A stretch of 20,039 nucleotides of DNA from Oscillospiraceae bacterium (GTDB lineage: Bacteria; Bacillota; Clostridia; Oscillospirales; Oscillospiraceae). The stretch's first letter is position 1, and each line of letters starts with the position of its first letter. Shown here in pieces: positions 7,130 to 14,029 of this stretch. The translations under genes and the position numbers were made by a program. The DNA is taken from positions 1 through 20,039 of the forward strand of contig JAKSPP010000013.1 in NCBI GenBank assembly GCA_024404735.1, in the 5' to 3' direction. The notes beneath the pieces were generated by a model. It did no database searches. It saw only the letters and a program-made list of their open reading frames with translations, and had not been told where the DNA came from.

Positions 7130-8941
7130 ATGTTCTGTCCCGAATGCGGTCACGCTCTTGCGGACGACGAGTATTTCTGCCCCGAATGCGGCGCAAAGCG
7201 CCCCGAGGAGGAAGCCGTCACTCCCGAGCCCGCCCCCACAGCTGCTCCTGTTGTCGAGGAAGTTATCCCCGACGCAGAGCCCCTTATTGAAACCTTCACC
7301 GTTGAAGACATTATGAAGGAGGAAGCAGCCCCCGAGGTTCCTCCCCAGGCTGCCTACGAAGCACCTCAGGCCGAGCCTGTTATGGCCCACGCAGCTGCCC
7401 CCGAGGCACCCAAAGCTCCCAAGGCACCCAAAGAGAAGAAGGAGCACGCTCCCCTTCCCCTTAAGAAGATTCTTCTGGCTGTTGCCGCAGTTATCGTTGT
7501 TGTCGCCCTTGTTTTTGTCGGCAAGGCAATCTTTGCAGGCGGCGGAAGCTCCTCTGCTATCGGCTACAAGGACGCAGTTACAAGGGTCTATACCGATGAT
7601 GATGACAAGTTTATCTTCGTCACCGCAGCCGGCAAGACCTATGAAATTGAGTCCGACGAGCCCGCTTCATTCAGAAGCTCTATGGACAGAAGCGTTCACA
7701 CATGGATTTCCGAAGCCTCAAGTAGATTCGGTACTCTTAACTGCTTCAAAAACGGCAAGCAGGCTGAGATTTCCGACTGCGTTTACTCTTCTTCCGTAGT
7801 TATCTCTCAGAAGGGCGATTACATCTGGTATCTCTATTCCGACAAGGAAGATATAGATAAGCTTGAGCTCTGCCGCTATGAGGTTTCCTCCGGAAAGACC
7901 GTATCCGTTGCAAGCAAGGTAAACACCTCCGCCATTGTTCTTTCTCCCGACGGAAAGAGCGCAGCCTTTACAGATACCAAGGACAAGACCTATGTTTCCG
8001 TAAACGGCAAGGAGCCCTCCGAGCTTGGCAAGGACATTACCGTTCTCACTGTTTCCGACTCTGCAAAGCTCATCTTCGCAGCCAAGTACTCCTCCAAGTC
8101 CGGGGATTACTCTCTTGTCCGCTATAAGGGCGTTAAGGACGAGGGCGAAAAGGTTTCCGGCATCGATTCCTTAGATGCAAGCACCAACCTCAGCCGTACT
8201 CAGCTTACCTACAGAAACAGCGGTTCTCTCTACTATGCGGAAGCAAAGGGCGAGAAGGTTAAAGTAGGCAAGGATGCAAGAAATGTCACCGTTGCCCTCG
8301 GCTCCTACTATGACTCATGGACCTCCGGCGCCTCCGGAAACGTTTCTGTCCTCAACAGAGAAAATCTTCTTGCAGACCTTATTGTTTACAGTGACGGAAG
8401 CGATTATATTTACGCCTCCTACAAAAAGGGCGAGACAAGCAAGATTGAAAAGTCCGATAACCCCATTTCTCTTCAGGCAGGCGGAAGCACCGCTGTTTAT
8501 GTTGACAAGGACGAGATTATGATGTCCAGAAACGGAAAGGCCTTTGAAAAGTGGTTTGAGGCAGATGACGACATTTATTATCGTTATATGACCCCCGATT
8601 ATAAAAACGTTTATTTCGTAACCGAAGAGGACGATGAGGTTCTCTATTACACAAACGGCAAGAAGACTACAGAGGTTACCGACGAGTTCGGTGGCTCCCT
8701 CAGAATGACCGAGAAGGGCGTTTTCCTCTTTACCAACGAGGATGACGAGCTCTGCTTCTCCAAGAACGGAAGCAAGGCAGAGATTGTCTCCGGAATAGAC
8801 GGAGAAATCAAAAACTACCAGTACCTTGGCGGAATTATTTTCATCGTCTCCGAGGCAGATGACGATGATTACGTTCTTTACTCCATCTCCACCGACGGAA
8901 AGGCCAAGGAAGTAACCAGAGGCGAATATCTCAGCTTCTGA
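7130..8941 (+). CDS. Zinc-ribbon membrane protein with extracytoplasmic propeller-like domain
   Basis: 603 residues. The N-terminus is a compact zinc ribbon with Cys3, Cys6, Cys17 and Cys20 ('FCPECG' twice). It is followed by an acidic Pro/Ala-rich linker (25-95), a triple Ala-Pro-Lys repeat (near 94-101; three 9-base units at 7406-7432) and a basic stretch. One transmembrane helix (114-132, 'LLAVAAVIVVVALVFVG') has no signal-peptide-like N-terminus, so the ribbon should stay in the cytoplasm and residues 133-603 outside. The outer part has many short strand-turn-strand units ('SPDGKSAAFTD', 'GDYIWYLYSDKED', 'YYTNGKKT') as in TolB- or WD-like beta-propellers. Such zinc-ribbon/helix/exodomain proteins are common in Clostridia, and their function is mostly unknown. 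The gene is monocistronic between a strong promoter and a strong terminator. Confidence 0.8.
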   Translation: MFCPECGHALADDEYFCPECGAKRPEEEAVTPEPAPTAAPVVEEVIPDAEPLIETFTVEDIMKEEAAPEVPPQAAYEAPQAEPVMAHAAAPEAPKAPKAPKEKKEHAPLPLKKILLAVAAVIVVVALVFVGKAIFAGGGSSSAIGYKDAVTRVYTDDDDKFIFVTAAGKTYEIESDEPASFRSSMDRSVHTWISEASSRFGTLNCFKNGKQAEISDCVYSSSVVISQKGDYIWYLYSDKEDIDKLELCRYEVSSGKTVSVASKVNTSAIVLSPDGKSAAFTDTKDKTYVSVNGKEPSELGKDITVLTVSDSAKLIFAAKYSSKSGDYSLVRYKGVKDEGEKVSGIDSLDASTNLSRTQLTYRNSGSLYYAEAKGEKVKVGKDARNVTVALGSYYDSWTSGASGNVSVLNRENLLADLIVYSDGSDYIYASYKKGETSKIEKSDNPISLQAGGSTAVYVDKDEIMMSRNGKAFEKWFEADDDIYYRYMTPDYKNVYFVTEEDDEVLYYTNGKKTTEVTDEFGGSLRMTEKGVFLFTNEDDELCFSKNGSKAEIVSGIDGEIKNYQYLGGIIFIVSEADDDDYVLYSISTDGKAKEVTRGEYLSF

Positions 8942-8969
8942 GCTTCTCTAAGAAACTAGATAAAAGCTT

Positions 8970-9015
8970 AATCCCGGGACGGGGCAGAATCCATGCCCCC
9001 ATCCCGGGATTTTTA
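8970..9015. terminator. Long-stem terminator between convergent genes
   Basis: AATCCCGGGA (8970-8979) pairs with TCCCGGGATT (9002-9011). An inner stem GGGGCA (8981-8986) pairs with TGCCCC (8994-8999), followed by a T run (9010-9015). The left flank 'TAAAAGCTTA' gives a weaker T stretch on the minus strand, so it may also end the long minus-strand operon whose last stop is at 9034. Confidence 0.88.
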
Positions 9016-9033
9016 TTACATTTTTTGTTAATA

Positions 9034-9765
9034 TCAGTCGTGGCGCTGGTCTTCCCTGTAATAGGTTTCGCAGAAGCGCCCTGCAAAGGCGGGAGGCTCG
9101 GCTGCAGCAAAAAGATGGCTTGTTTCACCGAAGGAGGCCATACGGAAATATGCCCTTCCTTCACGCCTTTCCTCCGTATAAACCGTAGTTACGGATGTGG
9201 GCGCTGCACAGGTGCCATGCCACAGGGGCATGGGAGAGATGTTGAGAAGATGTGACAGAAGCACGCACTCAAGTCCGAAGTGACAGAAGAATGCGATACA
9301 GTCCTCATTGGGAGCAACAGCCTTATACAGATTTCCGCTGCGCTCATAGCCGTGGGTGGAAAGAAGCTCATCAAGGGCGGACACCACCAAATCATACTCC
9401 TCCTTAACCCTTCCCTCCTTCATTACATCGGTTTCAAACCAGTGGTAAGGCGAGAAATATCTCGGCTCCTCTGTCCAGTCCTCAGGAAGCCAGTCCCAGG
9501 GGATGGTGGGCTTGTCCGGGCGGTTGGGCTTCATTATAGGTGCGTGAAATTCCCGCAGCCACGGGCATTCCTTGCCCGTTCTTCCCATTTTATCGAGAGT
9601 ATAGGATGCAGTCAGCTTTGCCCTTCCCAGAGGAGATACGTAAAAGGCGTCAATTTTCTCGTGAGACAGCTTTTCCGCAAGAAGCGCAGCCTCTCTGCAC
9701 CCCTTTTCCGTCAGGGAATCATTTTCATAATCGGGGTCGCCGTGGCGTATAATCAGGATTTTCAT
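9034..9765 (-). CDS. Histidine phosphatase family protein (phosphoglycerate-mutase-like fold)
   Basis: 243 residues. The N-terminal 'IIRHGDPDYEND' carries the RHG signature with the phospho-accepting His8 after Arg7. Arg48 in 'SPLGRAKLTA' and the second catalytic His162 in 'FFCHFG' complete the phosphate pocket; Glu72 in 'REFH' is a possible proton donor. Family members dephosphorylate small metabolites, sugar phosphates or nucleotides; the substrate cannot be read from the sequence. A long Trp/Pro-rich insertion (about 78-115, 'PTIPWDWLPEDWTEEP') separates it from the short GpmB/CobC type. The start codon overlaps the stop of the EamA gene by 4 bases (ATGA), with AAGGAG at 9771-9776. It is the last gene of the minus-strand series. 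Confidence 0.9.
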   Translation of the reverse strand: MKILIIRHGDPDYENDSLTEKGCREAALLAEKLSHEKIDAFYVSPLGRAKLTASYTLDKMGRTGKECPWLREFHAPIMKPNRPDKPTIPWDWLPEDWTEEPRYFSPYHWFETDVMKEGRVKEEYDLVVSALDELLSTHGYERSGNLYKAVAPNEDCIAFFCHFGLECVLLSHLLNISPMPLWHGTCAAPTSVTTVYTEERREGRAYFRMASFGETSHLFAAAEPPAFAGRFCETYYREDQRHD

Positions 9766-10670
9766 TCTTTCTCCTTCTCCCTTGAGGGAATAACAGACAG
9801 AAGCACAGAGGCAAAAACGACGATGCTTCCGATTACAGTGAAAACAGTGGGTTCCTCCTTAAAGAACAGAATGCCCAGAATAACCGTTGTGAGAGGCTCG
9901 ATAAGGCAAAAAATCGATGCATGGGCAGGCCCTGCCCTGTTAAGGCCAAGCTGGAAAAACAGCATTCCGCAAATCTGCAGTATAACGGAAAACATAAGTG
10001 CCGCCCAGCCCATCGCAGATGCGGGAAAGTGCACACCGCCTCTTACAAGAGAGGCAAGGGAGAACACTGCCATACTTACAACGAACATATAGAAAACAAG
10101 GCCTATATCCGAAATCTTCTTTATTCTCTCACCGCTTGAAATAATTATAAATGCGGCGTAGGTAATTCCGGAGCAGAGAGCAATGCAAACGCCCTTAAGG
10201 GATATTCCACCCGTAAATGCGGGGAGGAAAAAGGCCGCAACGCCCACAAGACCCAGAACTGCACAGAGCAGCTTCCCGGGGTTCAGCCTTTCACCCCGAA
10301 ACAGGAAGCAGCCCAGAATAACAAGGGCGGGATAGCTGTAATGCATTGTCTCCCCCACTCCCGCATTGACGAAGCGGAAGGAATAGTAAAGAAGAAAGGT
10401 TGTCAGAACAGAGGACAGCACTCCCACAACAATAATTAGGGGAACGTCCCTCTTCTCCGGAAAAAGTCTTCCCCCGGGGACAAGGCATCTGTAAATAATC
10501 AGCATTGAAGGCACGGCTATCCACGCCCTGAAGGTCATAAAGGAAAGCGTGTCCATTCCCATATCCGCAATGTAATTAACGGAAAAGGGCGTAATACCGT
10601 AAAACAGGGCGGATAAAAGGAGATAGAAAAAGCCGAAGCGTCTTCTTCTTTTTTCTTCTCTCTGTGCCAT
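9762..10670 (-). CDS. EamA/DMT-superfamily transporter
   Basis: 302 residues, made almost entirely of hydrophobic helices: about ten segments forming two EamA repeats (about 12-145 and 158-295). Family features are 'LLSALFYGITPFSVNYIADM' at the start, 'AGVGETMHYSYPALVILG' at the end of repeat 1, 'GPAHASIFCLIEPLTTVILG' in repeat 2, and a basic N-terminus (KRRRRF). Such proteins export or import metabolites such as amino acids, nucleotide sugars or drugs; the substrate is unknown. The ATG overlaps the stop codon of the MFS gene by one base (TAATG) and has GGAGAAGG about 10 bases upstream, so translation is probably coupled. Confidence 0.9.
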   Translation of the reverse strand: MAQREEKRRRRFGFFYLLLSALFYGITPFSVNYIADMGMDTLSFMTFRAWIAVPSMLIIYRCLVPGGRLFPEKRDVPLIIVVGVLSSVLTTFLLYYSFRFVNAGVGETMHYSYPALVILGCFLFRGERLNPGKLLCAVLGLVGVAAFFLPAFTGGISLKGVCIALCSGITYAAFIIISSGERIKKISDIGLVFYMFVVSMAVFSLASLVRGGVHFPASAMGWAALMFSVILQICGMLFFQLGLNRAGPAHASIFCLIEPLTTVILGILFFKEEPTVFTVIGSIVVFASVLLSVIPSREKEKE

Positions 10671-11881
10671 TATACCCCGACCTTCTCCTCGTATTTTCCC
10701 TTACCCTTAATGGTTGCGGCATAGGCGCTGTTGCACAGGCCGAGGACGGCGGAAATAATAAAGAGGGTTTCGATTCCGAGGCTCTGCCATATCCAGCCGC
10801 CGAAGAGAGCAATAAGAATGGTTATCATATGGTTTACGGAAATACCCGTTGAGATGGTTGCCTTCATCTCCTCCTGAGAATCGGAAATATCCCTTACATA
10901 AACGTTGGAGGCCATGGAGGCAAGGGAGATTATGGAGTCAAGAACATAGTTTACACAGCAGATAATAAACGCAACGTCCTTGGGGAAGATGTGGTGGGCA
11001 AAGCCGTAGAAGAAGCAGACTATGACGAGAATGAGGGTATCGGAAATCATTATTATCTTATAGCCGATGCGGTCAATAAGCTTGCCCACAAGAGGGCTTA
11101 TGAAATAGCCTGCGATTGCCGTTACGGCAAAGAGAAGAGAAATTGTCGTTGTGCTTGCACCGTAGAAAAGAATGAGAACATAGGGGCCGAAGGTGAAGAA
11201 TACCTGCTTTCTTGCTCCGTAAAAAACCTCAAGCATATAGAACTTGGTGAACTTTTTTCTGAAATAGAAGCGGGAGCCTGTGCTGTCGGTCTTGCTCTCG
11301 CCCTTGATTCTGAAGGCGATTATCATAGAGGCGCCTGTAAGAACTGCGGCAATTCCGAAGAAGGTACGGAAGGCCGTCATTCCGGAAATGAACATAAAGG
11401 CAATGATAACGATAACATATCCTACTAAAGTTCCTATCTGAGAAACAGCGGAGAGAATTCCGAGGGCCTCGCCGCTTTTTGCGGGCTCGGAATACTCAAG
11501 GGTAAGGGTGCTCTTCATACCGAGCTGAATATGCTCACCCAGGGAGTAGAGGCATACGGCTATTGTGACAAGAGCTCTGTTTGCAGGCACCACAAAAAGC
11601 ATTGCCATACCGAAAAGCATGATAATTGCGCCCATTTTATAGAATTTCTCCGCAGAGAAGGTATAAAAGGCTGCGAGAATAAGGATAAGTGCAAGGCCGG
11701 GGAGCTCACGGAAGAATTCCATAACGCCTCTTCCGAGCTCGCCGAGATGAACTATCTCCGCAAGATAGTTATCAATTACGCCCTTGTAAAGGCCGTATGC
11801 AAGTCCGGTTACCATTATGGTCAGGAAAAAACGCATATAGGGTGAGCCGGGAATAAATGTCTGTTTAATCTTCTTGATCAT
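10670..11881 (-). CDS. Major facilitator superfamily transporter
   Basis: About 403 residues, twelve hydrophobic segments, starting MIKKIKQTFIPGSPYMRFFL. Recognisable MFS features are the two six-helix halves split by a charged loop (near 190-215, 'RIKGESKTDSTGSRF') and the motif-A-like loops 'LGELGRGVMEF' after helix 2 and 'SPLVGKLIDRIGYK' in the second half. The substrate is not predictable. Possible starts are GTG 11893, ATG 11887 and ATG 11881; AAGGTGG at 11890-11896 is 8 bases from the last and only 2 from the middle one, so 11881 is preferred. That leaves it 5 bases after the stop of the gatD-like gene. It is co-transcribed with murT/gatD and the EamA gene, so it may move a wall precursor or an unrelated metabolite. 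Confidence 0.88.
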   Translation of the reverse strand: MIKKIKQTFIPGSPYMRFFLTIMVTGLAYGLYKGVIDNYLAEIVHLGELGRGVMEFFRELPGLALILILAAFYTFSAEKFYKMGAIIMLFGMAMLFVVPANRALVTIAVCLYSLGEHIQLGMKSTLTLEYSEPAKSGEALGILSAVSQIGTLVGYVIVIIAFMFISGMTAFRTFFGIAAVLTGASMIIAFRIKGESKTDSTGSRFYFRKKFTKFYMLEVFYGARKQVFFTFGPYVLILFYGASTTTISLLFAVTAIAGYFISPLVGKLIDRIGYKIIMISDTLILVIVCFFYGFAHHIFPKDVAFIICCVNYVLDSIISLASMASNVYVRDISDSQEEMKATISTGISVNHMITILIALFGGWIWQSLGIETLFIISAVLGLCNSAYAATIKGKGKYEEKVGV

Positions 11882-11886
11882 AATCA

Positions 11887-12612
11887 TTACCACCTTAAAA
11901 GCGCATTATGCGCATTGTTCTCTTCATCATCCTTAAGAGGCTCAAGGGTAAAAGCTCCGTATTTCCTCTCCCCCGCGGTCTTTATGATAAGGTCTGCAAG
12001 GGCGGGATTTTTAGGAAGAACAGGGCCGCGCAGATAAGTGCAGAAGGCGTTCTTAAAGCGAAGGCCTTCCCTTTTATCCTCGGGCATAAGCTCACTTCCC
12101 TCTGTAATGAGTCCCAGGGGGGCAACACCCCCGTGCAGAATACTTCTTCCCGCGTGGTTAAAAAAGCCCACAATGCTTTCACCAAGCTCCTCGGAAAAAA
12201 CAACGCCGTTTCCCGTCATTCTGTTTTTTTCCTCTTTTGTATCAAAGGGAAGTACGGAAAGGGCGGAGGTCTTCTCGCCCTCGGGTGAAATAATGCTCTC
12301 ACCGAGAAGCTCAAAGCCGGCACCCACGGCAAAAATAACCGTGCCTGCCATGACAGCGACCCTTAGCTTTTCTCCCATACCGGAGGCCTTCAGAAGGGGA
12401 AGCAGTTCTCCCCTTGCCTTTTCACTGCCTCCTCCGAGAATGATAATATCGGAAGAAGAAAAATCCGCATCCTCTTCGGCCTCAACGACCTTGTATACTG
12501 CCTCAATGCCTCTGTCCCGAATGCGCTTTATAAGGCAGAGAGTGTTTCCTCTGTCACCGCCGGAAGACAGTCTTCCCGGGGCGAGCTCCGTAATATTAAT
12601 TATCTTATCCAT
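11887..12612 (-). CDS. gatD: GatD-like class I glutamine amidotransferase subunit lacking catalytic Cys and His
   Basis: 241 residues from MDKIINITELAPGRL; GGGAGGG (12622-12628) lies 9 bases before this ATG. An upstream in-frame extension to 12720 lies inside murT and is unlikely. GatD forms a complex with MurT and supplies ammonia from glutamine to amidate D-Glu of lipid II. Family features kept: 'DIIILGGGSE' (55-64), 'RMTGNG' (131-136), 'GFFNHAGRSIL' (149-159), 'PLGLITEG' and the C-terminal 'GPVLPKNPALAD'. The nucleophile elbow, normally C-G-G-[YF]-Q-x-L-G, reads 'GAGFELLG' (97-104), so the Cys position is Gly97. The usual 'TYLHGPLLPKNP' reads 'TYLRGPVLPKNP', so the His is Arg195. The 'GNN' segment is also changed. 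By homology it is GatD, but it should not hydrolyse glutamine. It follows murT by 5 bases. Confidence 0.85.
   Translation of the reverse strand: MDKIINITELAPGRLSSGGDRGNTLCLIKRIRDRGIEAVYKVVEAEEDADFSSSDIIILGGGSEKARGELLPLLKASGMGEKLRVAVMAGTVIFAVGAGFELLGESIISPEGEKTSALSVLPFDTKEEKNRMTGNGVVFSEELGESIVGFFNHAGRSILHGGVAPLGLITEGSELMPEDKREGLRFKNAFCTYLRGPVLPKNPALADLIIKTAGERKYGAFTLEPLKDDEENNAHNALLRW
11890..11896 (-). promoter_or_regulatory. Ribosome binding site that decides the MFS start
   Basis: AAGGTGG on the minus strand overlaps the last codons of the gatD-like gene. It is 8 bases from the ATG at 11881, 2 bases from the ATG at 11887, and overlaps the GTG at 11893. Only the first spacing is normal. Confidence 0.55.
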
Positions 12613-12617
12613 GGATA

Positions 12618-14009
12618 TCAGCCCTCCCAGTACTCGGCAATATTGCAGTGAGAAGCGATTACACTTCTGAAATCCATCATTCCGCTGTAGGTGGGAATAA
12701 GGAAAAGAGAGGTCCTGCACTGCTCAAGCTCACTGCACAGAGCGTCATAGTCCTTCTGCACCTCGGTTTTCTCCATTGGGAAGCCTGCGTACTTAAAGCG
12801 CAGGGCAAGGTCATAGGGGCGAAGACCGGAGAAATATATTTTCTCTATTTTATCGCTCTTTGCACCGAAGGCTTCAAGGGCGGTATCCCATATCCAGGAT
12901 ACATCCCTTCCGTCGCCGGGCTTATCATTGAGGAGGAAGCACAGTGTCAGCCTCTCCCCCTCGGGAAGCTCATCCGCAGCCGAGGAGAGATAATCCAGAA
13001 CTCTGTCAAAGCCCGTTGCGTTTTTGACCAGACACATAAGTGCGCCCTTCTCGCCCAGAGGGAGCTTTTCCATTCGTCCGAAGCTGCCCTTAAATGAGCC
13101 GAGGGCCTTTACTATAAGGGAGTTTTCTATTCCGACAGCCATAGCGGCGCACGCAACTCCCGCGGCATTATAGATATTATAGACAGCAGGCAGGTTAATA
13201 TGGGCCTTTCTCTCATCACCGCCAAGTGAAAGGCATACCTCACTTCCCGAATCGGAAAGGGAGAATATCTCCTTAACCTCGGATACTCTTTCGGGGCTTC
13301 TGTCACCGCAGGAGGGACAGGAGAAGCTGCCCAGAGTTCCGTAGGATACGTAGTCATAATTGTATCTTGCCCCGCATTTTCTGCAGTAAAGCTCCGGGGC
13401 GGGCTTTTCTCCGCCGAAGGAGGCGGCCCTTTCACCGAAGCCGAAATTCAGAACACGGTTTGGGATGCCCTCTGCAATAAGACGCGAAACAGGGTCATCG
13501 GCGTTGAGGCAGACTATAGTCTCCGGTGAGCCGAGTATACCCTCCCTGATAAATTCGGCAGTCTTATACATATCGCCGAAGCGGTCTGTCTGGTCCTCGA
13601 AAATATTCGTTACAAGAAGTGCCTTCGGCTTTAGCATGGGAAGAACGGTTTTACAGGCAGCCTCATCGCACTCGATAACGGCACAGGAGGACTTTGCCCT
13701 TCCGAGGAGTGTTGCATCAAGGCCGAAATCCGTTGCAATACCCTTAAGAAGGTTTGCACCGGACTTATTTGTAAGAGGCTCTTTGCCCGCAGCAAGAAAG
13801 CATTCCTCCATCATTCTGCAGGCAGAGGTTTTTCCGTTTGTTCCCGTTATAACAACAATCTCCATTCCCTTAGATAGCCTTGAGAGCATATCCGGGGCTA
13901 TACGCAGGGCAAAGCGACCCGGCATTGCCGTTCCGGCCTTTTTGAGAATATGTGCTGTTTTCGACAGTATTTTACAGGCCGTTACGGCCAGAGATAATCT
14001 GATACTCAT
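12618..14009 (-). CDS. murT: MurT-type Mur ligase (lipid II amidation, ATP-binding subunit)
   Basis: 463 residues. A short N-terminal lead precedes the Mur ligase P-loop 'VITGTNGKTS' (53-62). 'FEDQTDRFGD' (137-146) matches the family's nucleotide/substrate motif. A zinc ribbon typical of MurT and absent from MurC-F is present as Cys209, Cys212, Cys231 and Cys234. The C-terminal DUF1727-type domain has 'VKNATGFDRVLDYL', 'DGRDVSWIWD' (366-375) and 'IPTYSGMMDFR'. Asp369 in the DGxDxSW motif is probably the Asp that completes GatD's active site in known complexes. MurT activates the D-Glu carboxylate of lipid II with ATP for amidation at the inner membrane face. It starts 21 bases after mutS with a weak ribosome site (ACGGAAA) and is followed by the gatD-like gene. 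All MurT motifs look functional, in contrast to its partner. Confidence 0.93.
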   Translation of the reverse strand: MSIRLSLAVTACKILSKTAHILKKAGTAMPGRFALRIAPDMLSRLSKGMEIVVITGTNGKTSACRMMEECFLAAGKEPLTNKSGANLLKGIATDFGLDATLLGRAKSSCAVIECDEAACKTVLPMLKPKALLVTNIFEDQTDRFGDMYKTAEFIREGILGSPETIVCLNADDPVSRLIAEGIPNRVLNFGFGERAASFGGEKPAPELYCRKCGARYNYDYVSYGTLGSFSCPSCGDRSPERVSEVKEIFSLSDSGSEVCLSLGGDERKAHINLPAVYNIYNAAGVACAAMAVGIENSLIVKALGSFKGSFGRMEKLPLGEKGALMCLVKNATGFDRVLDYLSSAADELPEGERLTLCFLLNDKPGDGRDVSWIWDTALEAFGAKSDKIEKIYFSGLRPYDLALRFKYAGFPMEKTEVQKDYDALCSELEQCRTSLFLIPTYSGMMDFRSVIASHCNIAEYWEG

Positions 14010-14029
14010 TATTCGGTATTTCCGTTTCT

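Noticed and set aside
7406..7432. Three 9-base tandem units in the zinc-ribbon gene considered as a DNA repeat element
   Set aside because: They simply encode an Ala-Pro-Lys triple in a low-complexity linker; there are too few and too short units for CRISPR or a mobile repeat.
9280..10092. 270-codon open frame on the plus strand
   Set aside because: It lies opposite the histidine phosphatase and EamA genes, which have clear family motifs and good ribosome sites. It has no recognisable domain and its openness follows from codon bias of the real strand.
11887..12612. Calling the gatD-like gene a pseudogene
   Set aside because: There is no frameshift or internal stop, the spacing and ribosome sites are maintained, and most family motifs are conserved. 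Loss of both catalytic residues in an intact frame fits a selected pseudoenzyme better than decay.
12038..12670. 210-codon open frame on the plus strand
   Set aside because: It is antisense to the gatD-like gene and the end of murT; the product is Ser/Pro-rich low-complexity sequence typical of a mirror frame.
12613..12720. Longer N-terminus for the gatD-like protein, starting at 12720
   Set aside because: The extension reads through the last codons of murT in another frame and has no GatD-like sequence. The ATG at 12612 has GGGAGGG at normal spacing and gives the usual GatD length.
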